DNA of 64,000 nucleotides, taken from Mucilaginibacter sp. 14171R-50. GTDB taxonomy: Bacteria > Bacteroidota > Bacteroidia > Sphingobacteriales > Sphingobacteriaceae. Below the pieces are notes generated by a model. The model saw nothing but the letters and a program-made list of their open reading frames with translations, was not told where the DNA came from and did not search any database. The position numbers and the translations under genes were made by a program. The stretch spans positions 2,108,001 to 2,172,000 of the forward strand of contig NZ_CP048115.1 of the NCBI RefSeq assembly GCF_010093045.1. The letters are read 5' to 3'. Of this stretch, positions 43,267-52,971 are shown piece after piece (within the stretch, counting starts at the first letter, position 1; every line of letters begins with the position of its first letter).

Positions 43267-43367
43267 GATGTCGCTTTGTATTGGTTTCGCAAAGCTAATT
43301 TACTATATTATAGTGTACATTTTACATGCCCTATATTTTATTCTGCGAAAACGATTGAGTGGACTGC

Positions 43368-43751
43368 CTATTTCACCAGTTGCTGATACAGTCGGGTAAG
43401 GCTATCCTCGCCATCTACACAAAAACCAGGGTGCACCTTTGAGGTTTGCACAACCGTACTGCGCGTAGCCGTAAGCCATCTGAAACGCGATGCTGCATCC
43501 AACTCGCCAATAGGGCCGGCATCTTTACCACCCATGGCGATACGCTGAAACGACAGCAGGTTTTCTTCCAGCGCTTCAATATCCAGGTCTTTTGACAAAG
43601 CCAGCAGGCGGTCTTTATCAATGCTGTACCTCATTTTTAAAAACTGCTGTTTTTTGCAAAACAACACCACGCCTACGTTTATAAATTCCTCGCGCTCTAC
43701 CCTGGGCACAACGCGTATCACGGCATACTCAAATAAGTGCCTGTCTTGCAT
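43368..43751 (-). CDS. DUF3037 protein
   Basis: The 127-residue product has the DUF3037 pattern LFEYAVIRVVPRVEREEFINVGVVLFCKKQQFL. The family is normally encoded beside a HipA-like kinase, as here: its start overlaps the end of that gene by 23 bases, so the pair is likely co-translated. The function is not known. Confidence 0.9.
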   Translation of the reverse strand: MQDRHLFEYAVIRVVPRVEREEFINVGVVLFCKKQQFLKMRYSIDKDRLLALSKDLDIEALEENLLSFQRIAMGGKDAGPIGELDAASRFRWLTATRSTVVQTSKVHPGFCVDGEDSLTRLYQQLVK

Positions 43752-44524
43752 CGTGCGCCTCCTTTACAAAAATATTCGAGTGTGCTAAGCGGGTGTTCAA
43801 AAACTTAGCGTATATCTGCCGCTGCTCGTCGGCGGTTTCAAAAGAGCGGTCGGTTAGCCATTCATCGGGTATCAGGTTAACCACCGATTGTATGAAATCA
43901 TGAGTTAGTACCGCTTTAAAAGTGGCATCAACCGCCTCCAGTTCAGTCGCCTTGCGAAGCAGCACATGATCCTTTATCTGCACAAACGGGGCGCATAGCC
44001 TGTTCTTCCCATTTGTCCATACTATGATGAAAATATAGGGCAGCGCCGTGGTCTATCAGCCAAAGCTCACGGTTAAACATCAGCATATTGGTGTTGCGGG
44101 CGGTACGGTCAACGTTCATCAGCAGCGCATCCAGCCAAACAATTTGCGAAGCTGTTTCGGGCGTTACAAAAGTAACCGCCGGGTCGAACGTGATAGAACC
44201 CGAAAGATAATGCAGCGCCAGGTTTAGCCCTACGCTAAATTTTAACAGGTCCTGTATCTCCTCGTCGGGTTCGGTACGGCCAAAGGCTTCATCAAGATTG
44301 GCAAATACCAGCTCAGGTACTTTAAAACCCAGCTTACGGGCAATTTCGCCACCTATCAGGTCGGCTATCAGCGCTTTTGGCCCTTGCCCCGCGCCACGGA
44401 ATTTAAGCACATATAAAAAGCCGTCGTCGGCCTCGGCAATAGCAGGCAATGAGCCGCCCTCGCGCAACGGGGTAACGTAGCGGGTAACATTAACAGTGCG
44501 TAATTGGGGTGCGGTATTAGCCAT
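43729..44524 (-). pseudogene. HipA-like kinase gene interrupted by a frameshift
   Basis: Two reading frames on the minus strand together make one HipA-family kinase-like protein of about 265 residues. Frame 1 (44524 to 43943) has GGSLPAIAEADDGFLYVLKFRG, AQ-type kinase motifs and NVDRTARNTNMLMF, LIDHGAALYFHHSMDKWEEQAM. Frame 2 (to 43729) continues as FVQIKDHVLLRKATELEAVDATF. The switch falls at a run of four C (on + strand, GGGG at 43988-43991); three C would restore one frame. It may be a true inactivation, a programmed slip or a sequence error. Confidence 0.7.
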
Positions 44525-44582
44525 GGTTTATGTGAGGCTAATATAGGGATTATTGGTAAATAGATTTGCTTGCGTGTTGTTG

Positions 44583-44703
44583 ACTCACCCCGCGGCACTG
44601 CGTGCGCGACCCTCTCTGCTGAGCAAAGAGGGTGGAGAAATTTCTAACCCTCTTTCCGCTTGCGGAGAGAGGGTGGTCGAGCGGAGCAACGACCGGGTGA
44701 GTA
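44583..44703. repeat. Terminal-inverted-repeat element, copy 1
   Basis: The stretch starts ACTCACCCCG and ends CGGGTGAGTA. It shares most of its first 55 bases with 49061-49115. It lies between the HipA-like gene and asmA and carries extra bases in its right half (a GGTCG...CGACC hairpin). Confidence 0.8.
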
Positions 44704-44734
44704 AAATATAGGAGCGATGAGCATGTCGGTTAGC

Positions 44735-44792
44735 TACTCACCTGACTACGCTGCGCTGCCCCACCCTTTTTGAGCAGCAAAGGAGGTGGGGC
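44735..44792. repeat. Degenerate third copy of the TACTCACC element
   Basis: TACTCACC is followed by a GCCCCACC...GGTGGGGC hairpin (44758-44792), with GAGCAGCAAAG inside as in the other copies. It is clearly a decayed relative. Confidence 0.6.
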
Positions 44793-44809
44793 GTTGTTTG
44801 GGTTTACTC

Positions 44810-44838
44810 GTAGCGATGGGTTTTATACCCATCGCTAC
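44810..44838. repeat. Perfect 11-base hairpin, REP-like
   Basis: GTAGCGATGGG pairs exactly with CCCATCGCTAC across a loop TTTTATA, 130 bases before asmA. The rest of the 443-base spacer (44525-44967) holds these repeats and no gene. Confidence 0.8.
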
Positions 44839-44967
44839 CTTGGGCACAATCAAAACCTGTCAATCGTATAAATCCGCTTCATCCCGGTTTATTCCTTCCC
44901 GTTCTTAACCATTCTGTTACAAAGCAAACAAAACACCTTATTTAGGTATTACCCTTGTAAATGCTAT

Positions 44968-47397
44968 ATGCCTAAGTGGTTAAAAACTTCGCTTAAAATA
45001 CTTGCCGGCCTGGTACTGCTGGTTGTGCTGATATTGATTGGGGCTACCTTGTATATCACTTACAATAAAGCAAAGGTGCTTGAGATGGTGAACCGCCAGC
45101 TGGATAAGAGCGTGGATGGCACACTGATCATCGGCGATATGAAGCCCCGTTTCTTCAGCGGTTTTCCTGATGTTTCGTTAACCCTGCAAAACGTGCTTAT
45201 CCGCGATAAAAAGTACGCGCAGCATAAGCATACCCTGCTGGATGCCAAAGATTTTAATATATCATTAAATACAGTAGCCTTGCTTAGGGGTGTTATAGAT
45301 ATTAACCACATTGATATCAGCAACGCGGCTATCGACCTGTTTACGGATAGCACCGGGTACAGCAATACCGCCGTGTTCAAAAAGGATAACAAAAAGTTAA
45401 AGGATAACCCATCAGAGAGCAGTTCGTCTACCATGTTAAAAAAATTCAGCTTAAGTAATGTTAATTTTACTATAGACGACCGCAGCAAGCACAAGCTGTT
45501 CAATTTTGCGGTGAACGACATTAGCGGGAAAATGCAGTACCCGGATAGCGGCTGGCGTGCTGATTTCCATTTGGATGTACAGGCCAAAAGCATGGCGTTT
45601 AACAGCCTGCGGGGTAGTTTTATCAAAAATAAACAGCTAAAAGGTGATTTTAAGGCCGGGTATAACGAAAAAAGCGGGAAGGTAAATGTGGCTGTTTCGC
45701 CGCTAAAAATTGGCGACGATCCTTTTAAAATAAACGCCGTTTTTGCAACTGCCGATAAGCCATCGGCCAGCTTTACTATAAACATTGTTGCCGACCAGAT
45801 ACTGTGGCGGAACGCTTCGGCTTTGCTGGCGCCCAATATTACACAGGTGCTTAACCGATTTGACATCAGCAAGCCTATGGATGTAACCTGCAGCCTGAAC
45901 GGCAGCTTTGCGGGCGGCAGCGGCGGCCCTAAACTGTATGTTACCGCTAAAATAAGGAATAGCAAAGTAACCATACCCGGCGCCGAACTGGACAATTGCA
46001 GCTTTGATGGCATTTACAGTAATAATTATATTAAGGATAAGGGTTACGGCGATGATAACTCCTTTATTAAACTCATTGGCCTTAAAGGCAGCTACAACCA
46101 TTTGCCTTTTACCATAGATACCGGCAGCATTGTTAACCTGCTGAAGCCCATTGCCACAGGTAATTTTAAATCGAGTTTCCCGGCGGCCGATCTCAACTGG
46201 TTTTTGGAAGACGATGTGGCGAAATTTAATAACGGATCGGCAGATATGAACCTGCGTTATACGGCTGATATCATCGATTACAAGATAAACAAACCCATCA
46301 TCCGCGGATCCATCAACCTGCGTAATACCGATATTTATTACCTGCCCCGTAACCTCAAATTAAAAAACAACTCGCTGTCGCTGAACTTTGTTGGCGACGA
46401 TCTGATACTAAACAACATTCGGCTGCAAAGCGGCCGCAGCGTTGTAACGATGGAAGGCCGGGTAAATAATTTTTTAAATCTTTACTACAACGCCCCCGAA
46501 AAGATATTGCTTACCTGGCAAATCCACAGCCCGCAATTATATCTTAACGAGTTTATGGGTTTTCTAAGCCCGCGTAAAGGCGCCCCCGCCGCAAAAACCC
46601 GGGGCAATAGCGGCAATGTGGTCGATCAGTTAAGCAATGTACTTGAACGTGGCAAGGCCGAAATGCACATGCAGGTAGGCAAGGTTTATTATAAAAAGTT
46701 TTTAGCTACCGATGCCAACGCGCACCTCATCACCACCGACGATGGTGTGATTATAAAAAATATCAGCCTTAAGCACGCCGGAGGGTCGCTGCGGGTAAAC
46801 GGCAAGGTGATGCAGGGCAACGCGCTAAACAGGTTTGCTGTAAATACAACCATTAGCCACGTTAATATGCGTGAGTTCTTTTTAGCGTTTAATAATTTTG
46901 GCCTGCAGGATTTTACTGCCGAGAACCTGAAAGGATTTTTATCGGCCAAAACAAGTATTACCGGTGGCGTAACCGATGCAGGCAACCTGGTTCCCCGATC
47001 GATAAAAGGCACGCTTGACCTTAATTTGCAGGATGCCGCTTTAATTAACTTTCAACCATTAATGGGCGTGGGCAAATTCGCGTTCCCTTTCCGTAATCTT
47101 AAAAACATCACCATACCTAACCTTGACGCGCACTTTTTGGTAAATGGTGATATGATTACCATAAAACCGATGCAGGTAAGCAGCAGTATACTGAATGTGG
47201 ATGTAGCCGGTGTTTACGGCTTAACCCATGGTACCGATATTGCCCTGGATATCCCGTTGCGTAGCCCCAAGGATGATTTCAAAATAAACGACCTTGCGGA
47301 GCGTGCAAAAAAACGTTACAAAGGCATTGTACTGCATATACGCGCCCACGAAGAGGAAGGAAAAATGAAGATAGGGTGGAATAAAAACCACAAGTAG
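44968..47397 (+). CDS. AsmA-family inner-membrane/periplasmic protein
   Basis: The 809-residue product has one N-terminal membrane helix (LKILAGLVLLVVLILIGATLYI) and a long periplasmic beta-rich body with the AsmA N-terminal pattern VNRQLDKSVDGTLIIGDMKPRFFSGFPDVSLTLQNVLI and AsmA_2-type end (LNRFAVNTTISHVNMREFF). AsmA-like proteins of other bacteria form lipid-transfer bridges between the membranes. Its target here is unknown. It is a single gene. Confidence 0.9.
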   Translation: MPKWLKTSLKILAGLVLLVVLILIGATLYITYNKAKVLEMVNRQLDKSVDGTLIIGDMKPRFFSGFPDVSLTLQNVLIRDKKYAQHKHTLLDAKDFNISLNTVALLRGVIDINHIDISNAAIDLFTDSTGYSNTAVFKKDNKKLKDNPSESSSSTMLKKFSLSNVNFTIDDRSKHKLFNFAVNDISGKMQYPDSGWRADFHLDVQAKSMAFNSLRGSFIKNKQLKGDFKAGYNEKSGKVNVAVSPLKIGDDPFKINAVFATADKPSASFTINIVADQILWRNASALLAPNITQVLNRFDISKPMDVTCSLNGSFAGGSGGPKLYVTAKIRNSKVTIPGAELDNCSFDGIYSNNYIKDKGYGDDNSFIKLIGLKGSYNHLPFTIDTGSIVNLLKPIATGNFKSSFPAADLNWFLEDDVAKFNNGSADMNLRYTADIIDYKINKPIIRGSINLRNTDIYYLPRNLKLKNNSLSLNFVGDDLILNNIRLQSGRSVVTMEGRVNNFLNLYYNAPEKILLTWQIHSPQLYLNEFMGFLSPRKGAPAAKTRGNSGNVVDQLSNVLERGKAEMHMQVGKVYYKKFLATDANAHLITTDDGVIIKNISLKHAGGSLRVNGKVMQGNALNRFAVNTTISHVNMREFFLAFNNFGLQDFTAENLKGFLSAKTSITGGVTDAGNLVPRSIKGTLDLNLQDAALINFQPLMGVGKFAFPFRNLKNITIPNLDAHFLVNGDMITIKPMQVSSSILNVDVAGVYGLTHGTDIALDIPLRSPKDDFKINDLAERAKKRYKGIVLHIRAHEEEGKMKIGWNKNHK

Positions 47398-47398
47398 C

Positions 47399-47845
47399 TT
47401 ATATCAACCGCTTGCAGGTAGCCACTAATACCCCTTTATCGTATATCTCCAGGTTGCCTTCGTGGTTAATTTTGTAAACTTCGTCGGGGCGTTCAACACT
47501 AACGTATTTATCGCCATCCTTTTTTATTTCAGATGCGGCAGGGGTAATGGGTGGGGTATCGTTAAGCGTAAGATTAGTGCCTGTGAAAGTAATGGCCTGT
47601 ATATACACCTTATGGCCGCTGCTGATCACCTCGTACGCAATTTCTTCGCCCTTGTCAGATTTGATTGCCTCATCGTGCCATGCGCCTACCAGCTTACCCG
47701 AGTCAACAGCCGCGCCATGCTTTATTAACGCGGTGCTATCTTTAGCAGGTGTATTGGTTTTGGCCGATCTATCGCACGAGGCGATGGTAATGATAAGTAA
47801 CGCAAGCGTCGATAGTTGTGCAAAACGGTTTATAATGTTGTTCAT
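47399..47845 (-). CDS. Hypothetical lipocalin-like lipoprotein
   Basis: The 148-residue product has a lipobox (TIASC) and a beta-rich domain starting GKLVGAWHDEAIKSDKGEEIAYEV and ending YDKGVLVATCKRLI. It looks like the small lipocalin-like lipoproteins common in Bacteroidota. No function can be given. It is convergent with asmA, with a one-base gap. Confidence 0.7.
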   Translation of the reverse strand: MNNIINRFAQLSTLALLIITIASCDRSAKTNTPAKDSTALIKHGAAVDSGKLVGAWHDEAIKSDKGEEIAYEVISSGHKVYIQAITFTGTNLTLNDTPPITPAASEIKKDGDKYVSVERPDEVYKINHEGNLEIYDKGVLVATCKRLI

Positions 47846-47937
47846 AGTTTATGACAGATTAAAAGGCGAAGATAGCAAATACCTTTTTATGCTTTTTCCG
47901 TGTACTATGAGGTTACTACAAGGCCGCCCCGATGTGA

Positions 47938-48924
47938 TCAATTCTTATCCATAAACTTTAAATTGCCTGCGTTATATCTATTGCCGGTATCCGGGAATTT
48001 TTTCAATAAAGCTTCAATTTCTTCAAGAATTTTTGGGGACAGTTCTACATCTACACTGCCCGCGTTTTCCTGCAAATATTTACGCTTCTTGGTGCCGGGG
48101 ATAGGGATGATGTTATCACCCCGGCCCAGTACCCAGGCAAGCGCTAATTGCGCGGGTGTACAGTTTATTTCGTTCGCTATATCTGCAAAACCTTCGGCCA
48201 GCAAGCGGTTGTTCTCGGCATGGTCCTGCTGGTAACGCGGCAGCGTTTTCCTGAAATCTCCTTCTTTTAGTTCGCTTACATCCAGCTTGTTGGTAACTAA
48301 CCCCCGTGCCAGCGGACTAAACGGAACAAAAGAAATTCCCAACTCGTTGCATAGCGGCATTATTTCGGCTTCTACATCACGGGTAAGCAACGAATATTCG
48401 CTTTGCAGGGCGGCGATAGGGTGCACCGCATACGCACGGCGGATGCTGTTAAGCGATGCTTCCGAAAGGCCTATATATTTTACCTTGCCTTCTTTTACCA
48501 GGTCGGCCATGCCGCCAACGGTTTCTTCAATGGGTATATTAGGGTCTACACGGTGGGCGTAATAAAGGTCTATCACATCCGTTTGCAGGCGTTTAAGGCT
48601 GGCCTCTACCGCAGTACGCATGTAAGCAGGCGAGCCATTGAACCCCGATAGCTTGCCGGTGCTATCCGCAGTAAACCCAAACTTGGTGGCGATGAATATT
48701 TTATCCCGGTTGGGTTTCAGCACCTGCGACACCAGCTTTTCGTTTTGCCCGCTGCCATAAACATCAGCGGTGTCCCAAAAGTTTATGCCAAGTTCAAAGG
48801 CTTTGTTTAAGGTGGCTATAGATTCTGCATCGTCAGGTTCGCCGTAAGCGTGGCTCATACCCATGCAGCCCAGTCCAATTGCCGAAAGCCGCACACCGGT
48901 TTTGCCTAAAGTTCTGTATTTCAT
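47938..48924 (-). CDS. Aldo/keto reductase
   Basis: The 328-residue product has the AKR barrel: [28 protein letters not shown], the aspartate and tyrosine in [17 protein letters not shown], the lysine in [18 protein letters not shown] and the NADP-binding end [15 protein letters not shown]. It belongs to the YhdN/GsvA-like group acting on small aldehydes and ketones. The ATG at 48924 was chosen over an in-frame start at 49032 because homology begins there. Confidence 0.93.
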   Translation of the reverse strand: MKYRTLGKTGVRLSAIGLGCMGMSHAYGEPDDAESIATLNKAFELGINFWDTADVYGSGQNEKLVSQVLKPNRDKIFIATKFGFTADSTGKLSGFNGSPAYMRTAVEASLKRLQTDVIDLYYAHRVDPNIPIEETVGGMADLVKEGKVKYIGLSEASLNSIRRAYAVHPIAALQSEYSLLTRDVEAEIMPLCNELGISFVPFSPLARGLVTNKLDVSELKEGDFRKTLPRYQQDHAENNRLLAEGFADIANEINCTPAQLALAWVLGRGDNIIPIPGTKKRKYLQENAGSVDVELSPKILEEIEALLKKFPDTGNRYNAGNLKFMDKN

Positions 48925-49060
48925 AGTTGGTAGTGTAAATGTAAAGTGAAGGTACGGGGAGTATCTAACATAAGCAACGCTGTAACCCGCTTGTTGTTGT
49001 AATATTCGGTAATCTATAACAATTGCCGTCATGCCGACCTGAGTTTATCGCTGGTACAAC

Positions 49061-49172
49061 TACTCACCCCGCGACACTTCGTGCGCGACCCTCTCTGCTG
49101 CGCAAAGAGGGTGAAGAAAAAGCGATCAAGCACCCCCTCTTTGCACAGCAGAGAGGGGGCAGGGGGTGAGTA
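49061..49172. repeat. Terminal-inverted-repeat element, copy 2
   Basis: This 112-base element has perfect 10-base ends, TACTCACCCC and GGGGTGAGTA, and an inner inverted pair CCCTCTCTGCTG...CAGCAGAGAGGG. It lies in the 338-base spacer between the aldo/keto reductase and GH43, in which no gene is seen. Confidence 0.85.
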
Positions 49173-49262
49173 AATCTCCGCCAAAACAAGTTCGGCATAG
49201 CGCATACTTTTATCCCCATAAAAACAGATATTTGATCTGCTAACCAATTTGCATCTTCCGAT

Positions 49263-51011
49263 ATGAAATTACGCGTCTTATCCATACTTATATTAGCGTT
49301 TGCCATTAACGCATCGGCACAAACCAAACGCTTAACCTATTGTAACCCGTTGAATCTCGACTACGGCTACACGCCATTTGAAAATTTTGCTGCATGGGGT
49401 AAGCACCGCGCCACTGCCGACCCAACCATGACCCTCTTTAAAGGCAATTACTACCTGTTCAGCACCAACCAGTTTGGCTATTGGTGGAGCAGCGATATGC
49501 TGAATTGGAAGTTTGTTTCGCGCAAGTTTGTAAGGCCGTACAACGAGGTAAAGGGCGATGAGCTTTGCGCCCCCGGCACCTTGGTTTTGGGCGATACCCT
49601 GCTGGTTATCGGTTCTACTTACAACAAGGATTTTACACTGTGGATGAGCACCGACCCCCGCACCGATACCTGGAAAGCAGCTAAGGATTACTTTAAGGTG
49701 GGCGCATGGGACCCCGGTTTGTTTGCAGATGATGACGGCCGGGTATATATCTATCATGGCAGCAGTAATACCCTTCCGATGTACGGGCAGGAGATAGACC
49801 GCAAAACATTTGAACCCATCGGCCCAAAAAAGGAGATGATCAAACTCGACTGGGAGAAACACGGCTGGGAGCGCTTTGGCGAGAACAATGATAACGTGTT
49901 CCTGACCGGCTTTATGGAAGGCGGCTGGATGAACAAGCATAACGGCAAATACTATCTGCAGTATGCCGCGCCGGGTACCGAAGGCAGGGGTTACGGGGAT
50001 GGCGTGTATGTGGGCGATAAACCGCTTGGTCCGTTCACTTATCAAAAGCATAACCCTTTCAGCTATAAGCCAGGCGGCTTTGCAAAAGGTGCCGGGCATG
50101 GCGCCACCTGGGCCGATAAATATGGCAATTACTGGCACATCAGTACTATGGTTGTTGATGTAAAGAACAACTTTGAGCGCCGTATTGGCTTTTGGCCGGC
50201 CGGTTTTGATAACGATGGTGTACTGTATGCCAATACCGCCTATGGCGATTATCCACATTATTTGGCATCCGGGAAAGAAGATCACCTCAAAAGCAATTTT
50301 ACCGGCTGGATGCTGCTGAATTATAGCAAACCGGTGCAGGTATCATCAACCCTGGGGGCTTATGTGCCAAACCTGGCGGTAGATGAGGATATCAAAACTT
50401 ACTGGAGCGCAAAAACCGCCAGCAAAGGCGAATGGCTGCAAACTGATCTGGGCGAGGTAAGCACCGTGCGGGCGATACAAATCAACTATGCCGACCAGGA
50501 TGCCACCTTTATAGGCAAATCGCTGGGCGTATTTCACCAATATATCATCAGTTCATCCATTGATGGTAAAACCTGGCGAACGCTGGTAGATAAAAGCAGG
50601 AACAAAACCGATGTTCCGCACGATTATATTGAGTTGAAAACCCCGGCCAGGGCCCGTTATTTAAAGATAACCAACCTGCACATGCCTACCGGAAAGTTCG
50701 CGCTGTCGGGTTTCAGGGTGTTTGGCAAAGGCGCGGGTACACCGCCCGATACCGTTAAAAACTTTATTGTGCTGCGCGGCAAGGCCGAAAGCCGTAACTC
50801 GTGGCTGCGCTGGCAGCAAACAGACGGCGCTGTTGGCTACACCATTTATACAGGCACAGAACCGGATAAATTGTATAATAACATTATGGTTTATAACGTA
50901 AACGAGTACTATTTTAATGGTATGGAAAAGGATACGCCTTACTATTTCGAGATTGAAGCCTTTAACGAGAACGGGATAAGTAAGCGGACGAAGGTAATGA
51001 AGGTGGAGTAG
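49263..51011 (+). CDS. GH43-like glycosidase with F5/8C and Fn3-like domains
   Basis: The 582-residue exported product (signal MKLRVLSILILAFAINASAQ) has a five-blade propeller: the base D53 in ATADPTM, VGAWDPGLFADDDGRVYIYHG and the general acid in TGFMEGGWMNKH. It is followed by a discoidin-type F5/8C domain (PNLAVDEDIKTYWSAKTASKGEWLQTDLG) and an Fn3-like end. GH43 attacks arabinan, xylan or galactan side chains. The substrate is undecided. Confidence 0.9.
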   Translation: MKLRVLSILILAFAINASAQTKRLTYCNPLNLDYGYTPFENFAAWGKHRATADPTMTLFKGNYYLFSTNQFGYWWSSDMLNWKFVSRKFVRPYNEVKGDELCAPGTLVLGDTLLVIGSTYNKDFTLWMSTDPRTDTWKAAKDYFKVGAWDPGLFADDDGRVYIYHGSSNTLPMYGQEIDRKTFEPIGPKKEMIKLDWEKHGWERFGENNDNVFLTGFMEGGWMNKHNGKYYLQYAAPGTEGRGYGDGVYVGDKPLGPFTYQKHNPFSYKPGGFAKGAGHGATWADKYGNYWHISTMVVDVKNNFERRIGFWPAGFDNDGVLYANTAYGDYPHYLASGKEDHLKSNFTGWMLLNYSKPVQVSSTLGAYVPNLAVDEDIKTYWSAKTASKGEWLQTDLGEVSTVRAIQINYADQDATFIGKSLGVFHQYIISSSIDGKTWRTLVDKSRNKTDVPHDYIELKTPARARYLKITNLHMPTGKFALSGFRVFGKGAGTPPDTVKNFIVLRGKAESRNSWLRWQQTDGAVGYTIYTGTEPDKLYNNIMVYNVNEYYFNGMEKDTPYYFEIEAFNENGISKRTKVMKVE

Positions 51012-51066
51012 ATATCCGCCTGGTAACGCACTTGTGTCAGCGATAACGTCAATGGTCTGATTATGA

Positions 51067-51107
51067 GGCGTTCACGAGTGTTCACGGTGTTCACGTGCGC
51101 CGAACGT
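51067..51107. repeat. Dispersed 41-base GTGAACA repeat, copy 2 (inverted)
   Basis: It matches the reverse complement of 14530-14570 at 38 of 41 positions and lies between GH43 and accA. Confidence 0.85.
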
Positions 51108-51266
51108 GAACACCCTTTATCATTCATAAAGAACGGGTTAGCCTTTGGCGTAAAATTTGCACGTTTATGATTTCGCCGGGGCATATCATTAAATTGCAGG
51201 CAATGAAAAATCTTAATTAAACAATATGCCGTTTGATTTATTTAATTTAGCGGCCAATAAAATTGT

Positions 51267-52223
51267 ATGAAGATTACATTTGATTTTGAAAAACCACTGG
51301 CCGAGTTACAGGGGCAGATAGAAAAGGTAAAGCAGGTAGAAGAGAAGAACAAGCTCGATATGTCTGCCACCATTGCCGAACTGGAAGCCAAGATGGAAAC
51401 CGCCAAGAAAGAGATATATGCCAACCTGACCGGCTGGCAAAAAGTGCAGATATCGCGCCATCCTGAGCGTCCGTATACACTGCAATATCTGGAACTAATG
51501 TGCGACGACTTTATTGAAATGCACGGCGACCGTACCGTAGGCGATGATAAAGCCATAATCGGCGGTTTTGGTACCCTTAACGGGCAAACCGTTATGTTTA
51601 TTGGTCACCAAAAGGGGCGTAACACCAAGGAACGCCAGTACCGCAATTTTGGTATGGCTAACCCCGAAGGTTACCGCAAGGCGCTAAGACTGATGAAAAT
51701 GGCCGAGAAGTTTGGCAAGCCGGTTGTTACCCTGATCGATACCCCTGGTGCATTCCCGGGCCTTGAGGCTGAAGAGCGTGGACAGGGCGAAGCTATCGCC
51801 CGCAACCTGTTGGAAATGGCTGTACTTAAAGTGCCTGTTATCTGCGTGGTGATAGGGGAAGGTGCATCGGGTGGGGCTTTGGGTATAGGTATCGGCGACA
51901 GGGTGCTGATGCTTGATAACTCGTGGTATTCAGTTATCTCGCCCGAAAATTGTTCAACCATCCTGTTCAAAACCTGGGAGCAAAAAGAGCGTGCAGCGGA
52001 GATGCTGAAGCTAACATCGACAGAGATGCTGAAGAACAAGTTGATTGACGGCGTGATAAAAGAACCTCTTGGCGGCGCCCACCAGGACCCGGTTGCCATG
52101 GCTGCCATTTTAAAGAAACAATTGCTTAAAGATCTTAAAACTTTAGGCGAACGTAATATTGACGAACTGGTTGCCGAACGTATAGAAAAGTTTTGCAGCA
52201 TGGGGGTTGTTGAAGAAAATTAA
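51267..52223 (+). CDS. accA: Acetyl-CoA carboxylase carboxyltransferase subunit alpha
   Basis: The 318-residue product is AccA, which with AccD moves the carboxyl from carboxybiotin to acetyl-CoA in fatty acid synthesis. The hallmarks are the N-terminal coiled coil, [63 protein letters not shown] and [15 protein letters not shown]. It is a single gene ending in a terminator. Confidence 0.97.
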   Translation: MKITFDFEKPLAELQGQIEKVKQVEEKNKLDMSATIAELEAKMETAKKEIYANLTGWQKVQISRHPERPYTLQYLELMCDDFIEMHGDRTVGDDKAIIGGFGTLNGQTVMFIGHQKGRNTKERQYRNFGMANPEGYRKALRLMKMAEKFGKPVVTLIDTPGAFPGLEAEERGQGEAIARNLLEMAVLKVPVICVVIGEGASGGALGIGIGDRVLMLDNSWYSVISPENCSTILFKTWEQKERAAEMLKLTSTEMLKNKLIDGVIKEPLGGAHQDPVAMAAILKKQLLKDLKTLGERNIDELVAERIEKFCSMGVVEEN

Positions 52224-52243
52224 TTCTCTTTAAAAGAAGATAG

Positions 52244-52270
52244 AAAGCGGCCAATGGCCGCTTTTATTTT
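52244..52270 (+). terminator. Terminator after accA
   Basis: AAAGCGGCC (52244-52252) pairs with GGCCGCTTT (52256-52264) and is followed by TATTTTT. Confidence 0.85.
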
Positions 52271-52294
52271 TATGGGGTATTACAAAACAAAAAG

Positions 52295-52636
52295 ATGGAA
52301 ACTCAGAATCTAACGGTAGTTGATATAAATGAAGAAACTGCAATTGAGGCAGCATACAAGAATATACCGGTTGCTGCTGTGAATAGCCACGTAATAAGGC
52401 TAAGCGTGATGACGGAACCCTACTTCTGGCACTTTCACCCCGAATCTGACGAAAGCTTTTTGGTGTTGGAAGGCTCGGTATTTATCGACCTGGAAGACAG
52501 GACTATTGAGTTACTCCCCAACCAGTTATTTACCATCCCTAAAAATGTTATCCACCGTACCAGGCCAAATGGCAAACGGTCTGTTAACCTCACCTTCGAA
52601 AGCCAAAACATTACTACAGTTAAGGTTGAAATATAA
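52295..52636 (+). CDS. Small cupin-domain protein
   Basis: The 113-residue product is a single cupin barrel with the motif 1 pattern FWHFHPESDESFLVLEGSVFIDLED and motif 2 LLPNQLFTIPKNVIHRTRPNG. It lacks a signal peptide. Metal ligands H and E of motif 1 and H of motif 2 are present, so a metal site is likely. The function is unknown. Confidence 0.88.
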   Translation: METQNLTVVDINEETAIEAAYKNIPVAAVNSHVIRLSVMTEPYFWHFHPESDESFLVLEGSVFIDLEDRTIELLPNQLFTIPKNVIHRTRPNGKRSVNLTFESQNITTVKVEI

Positions 52637-52828
52637 TGCGGACACAGCTGTTGAACTGCTGTATTGCGCGCGTCTCGATCGATATCACGTCCATTGTTCT
52701 GATGATTGCCCCATTACGCTTGTTAAGCGCGACACATTGCCAAGGGGCGGTAGCGGCCGCCTGGTATCATTTGCCGTTGACGATATGATAACCTATCGCG
52801 CTAATTTGAGTATAAAATCATGGTTAAC

Positions 52829-52905
52829 ATGGTTAACACAATTAAGCTGTTTTTTTAATTAAAACATTGATTATCAATTGTTTAATTAAAAATCGTGTTA
52901 ACCAT
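52829..52905. repeat. Long AT-rich palindrome in a gene-free spacer
   Basis: ATGGTTAACAC (52829-52839) and GTGTTAACCAT (52895-52905) pair perfectly. An inner AT-rich pair, TTAATTAAAACATTGAT with ATCAATTGTTTAATTAA, nearly closes the structure. The rest of the 335-base spacer (52637-52971) has no recognisable gene. Confidence 0.8.
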
Positions 52906-52971
52906 ATAATTATCTGTCCAAGGCAGGTTTATTACATACACGCTTAAAGAAGCAATAGCGCTATGGAGCCT

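Noticed and set aside
44583-44838. A structured RNA gene or riboswitch before asmA
   Set aside because: The hairpins match repeat copies at 49061-49172, so a repeat origin explains them better; no known riboswitch core was seen.
45060-46013. 317-codon minus-strand frame opposite asmA
   Set aside because: Rich in L and S as complement frames often are, with no domain; AsmA motifs are on the plus strand.
49332-50285. 317-codon minus-strand frame opposite the GH43 gene
   Set aside because: The GH43 propeller motifs on the plus strand are clear. The opposite frame has no domain.
52506-52862. Possible gene overlapping the cupin and running into the spacer
   Set aside because: It is out of frame with the cupin and its sequence has no domain; half of it is a shadow of the cupin.
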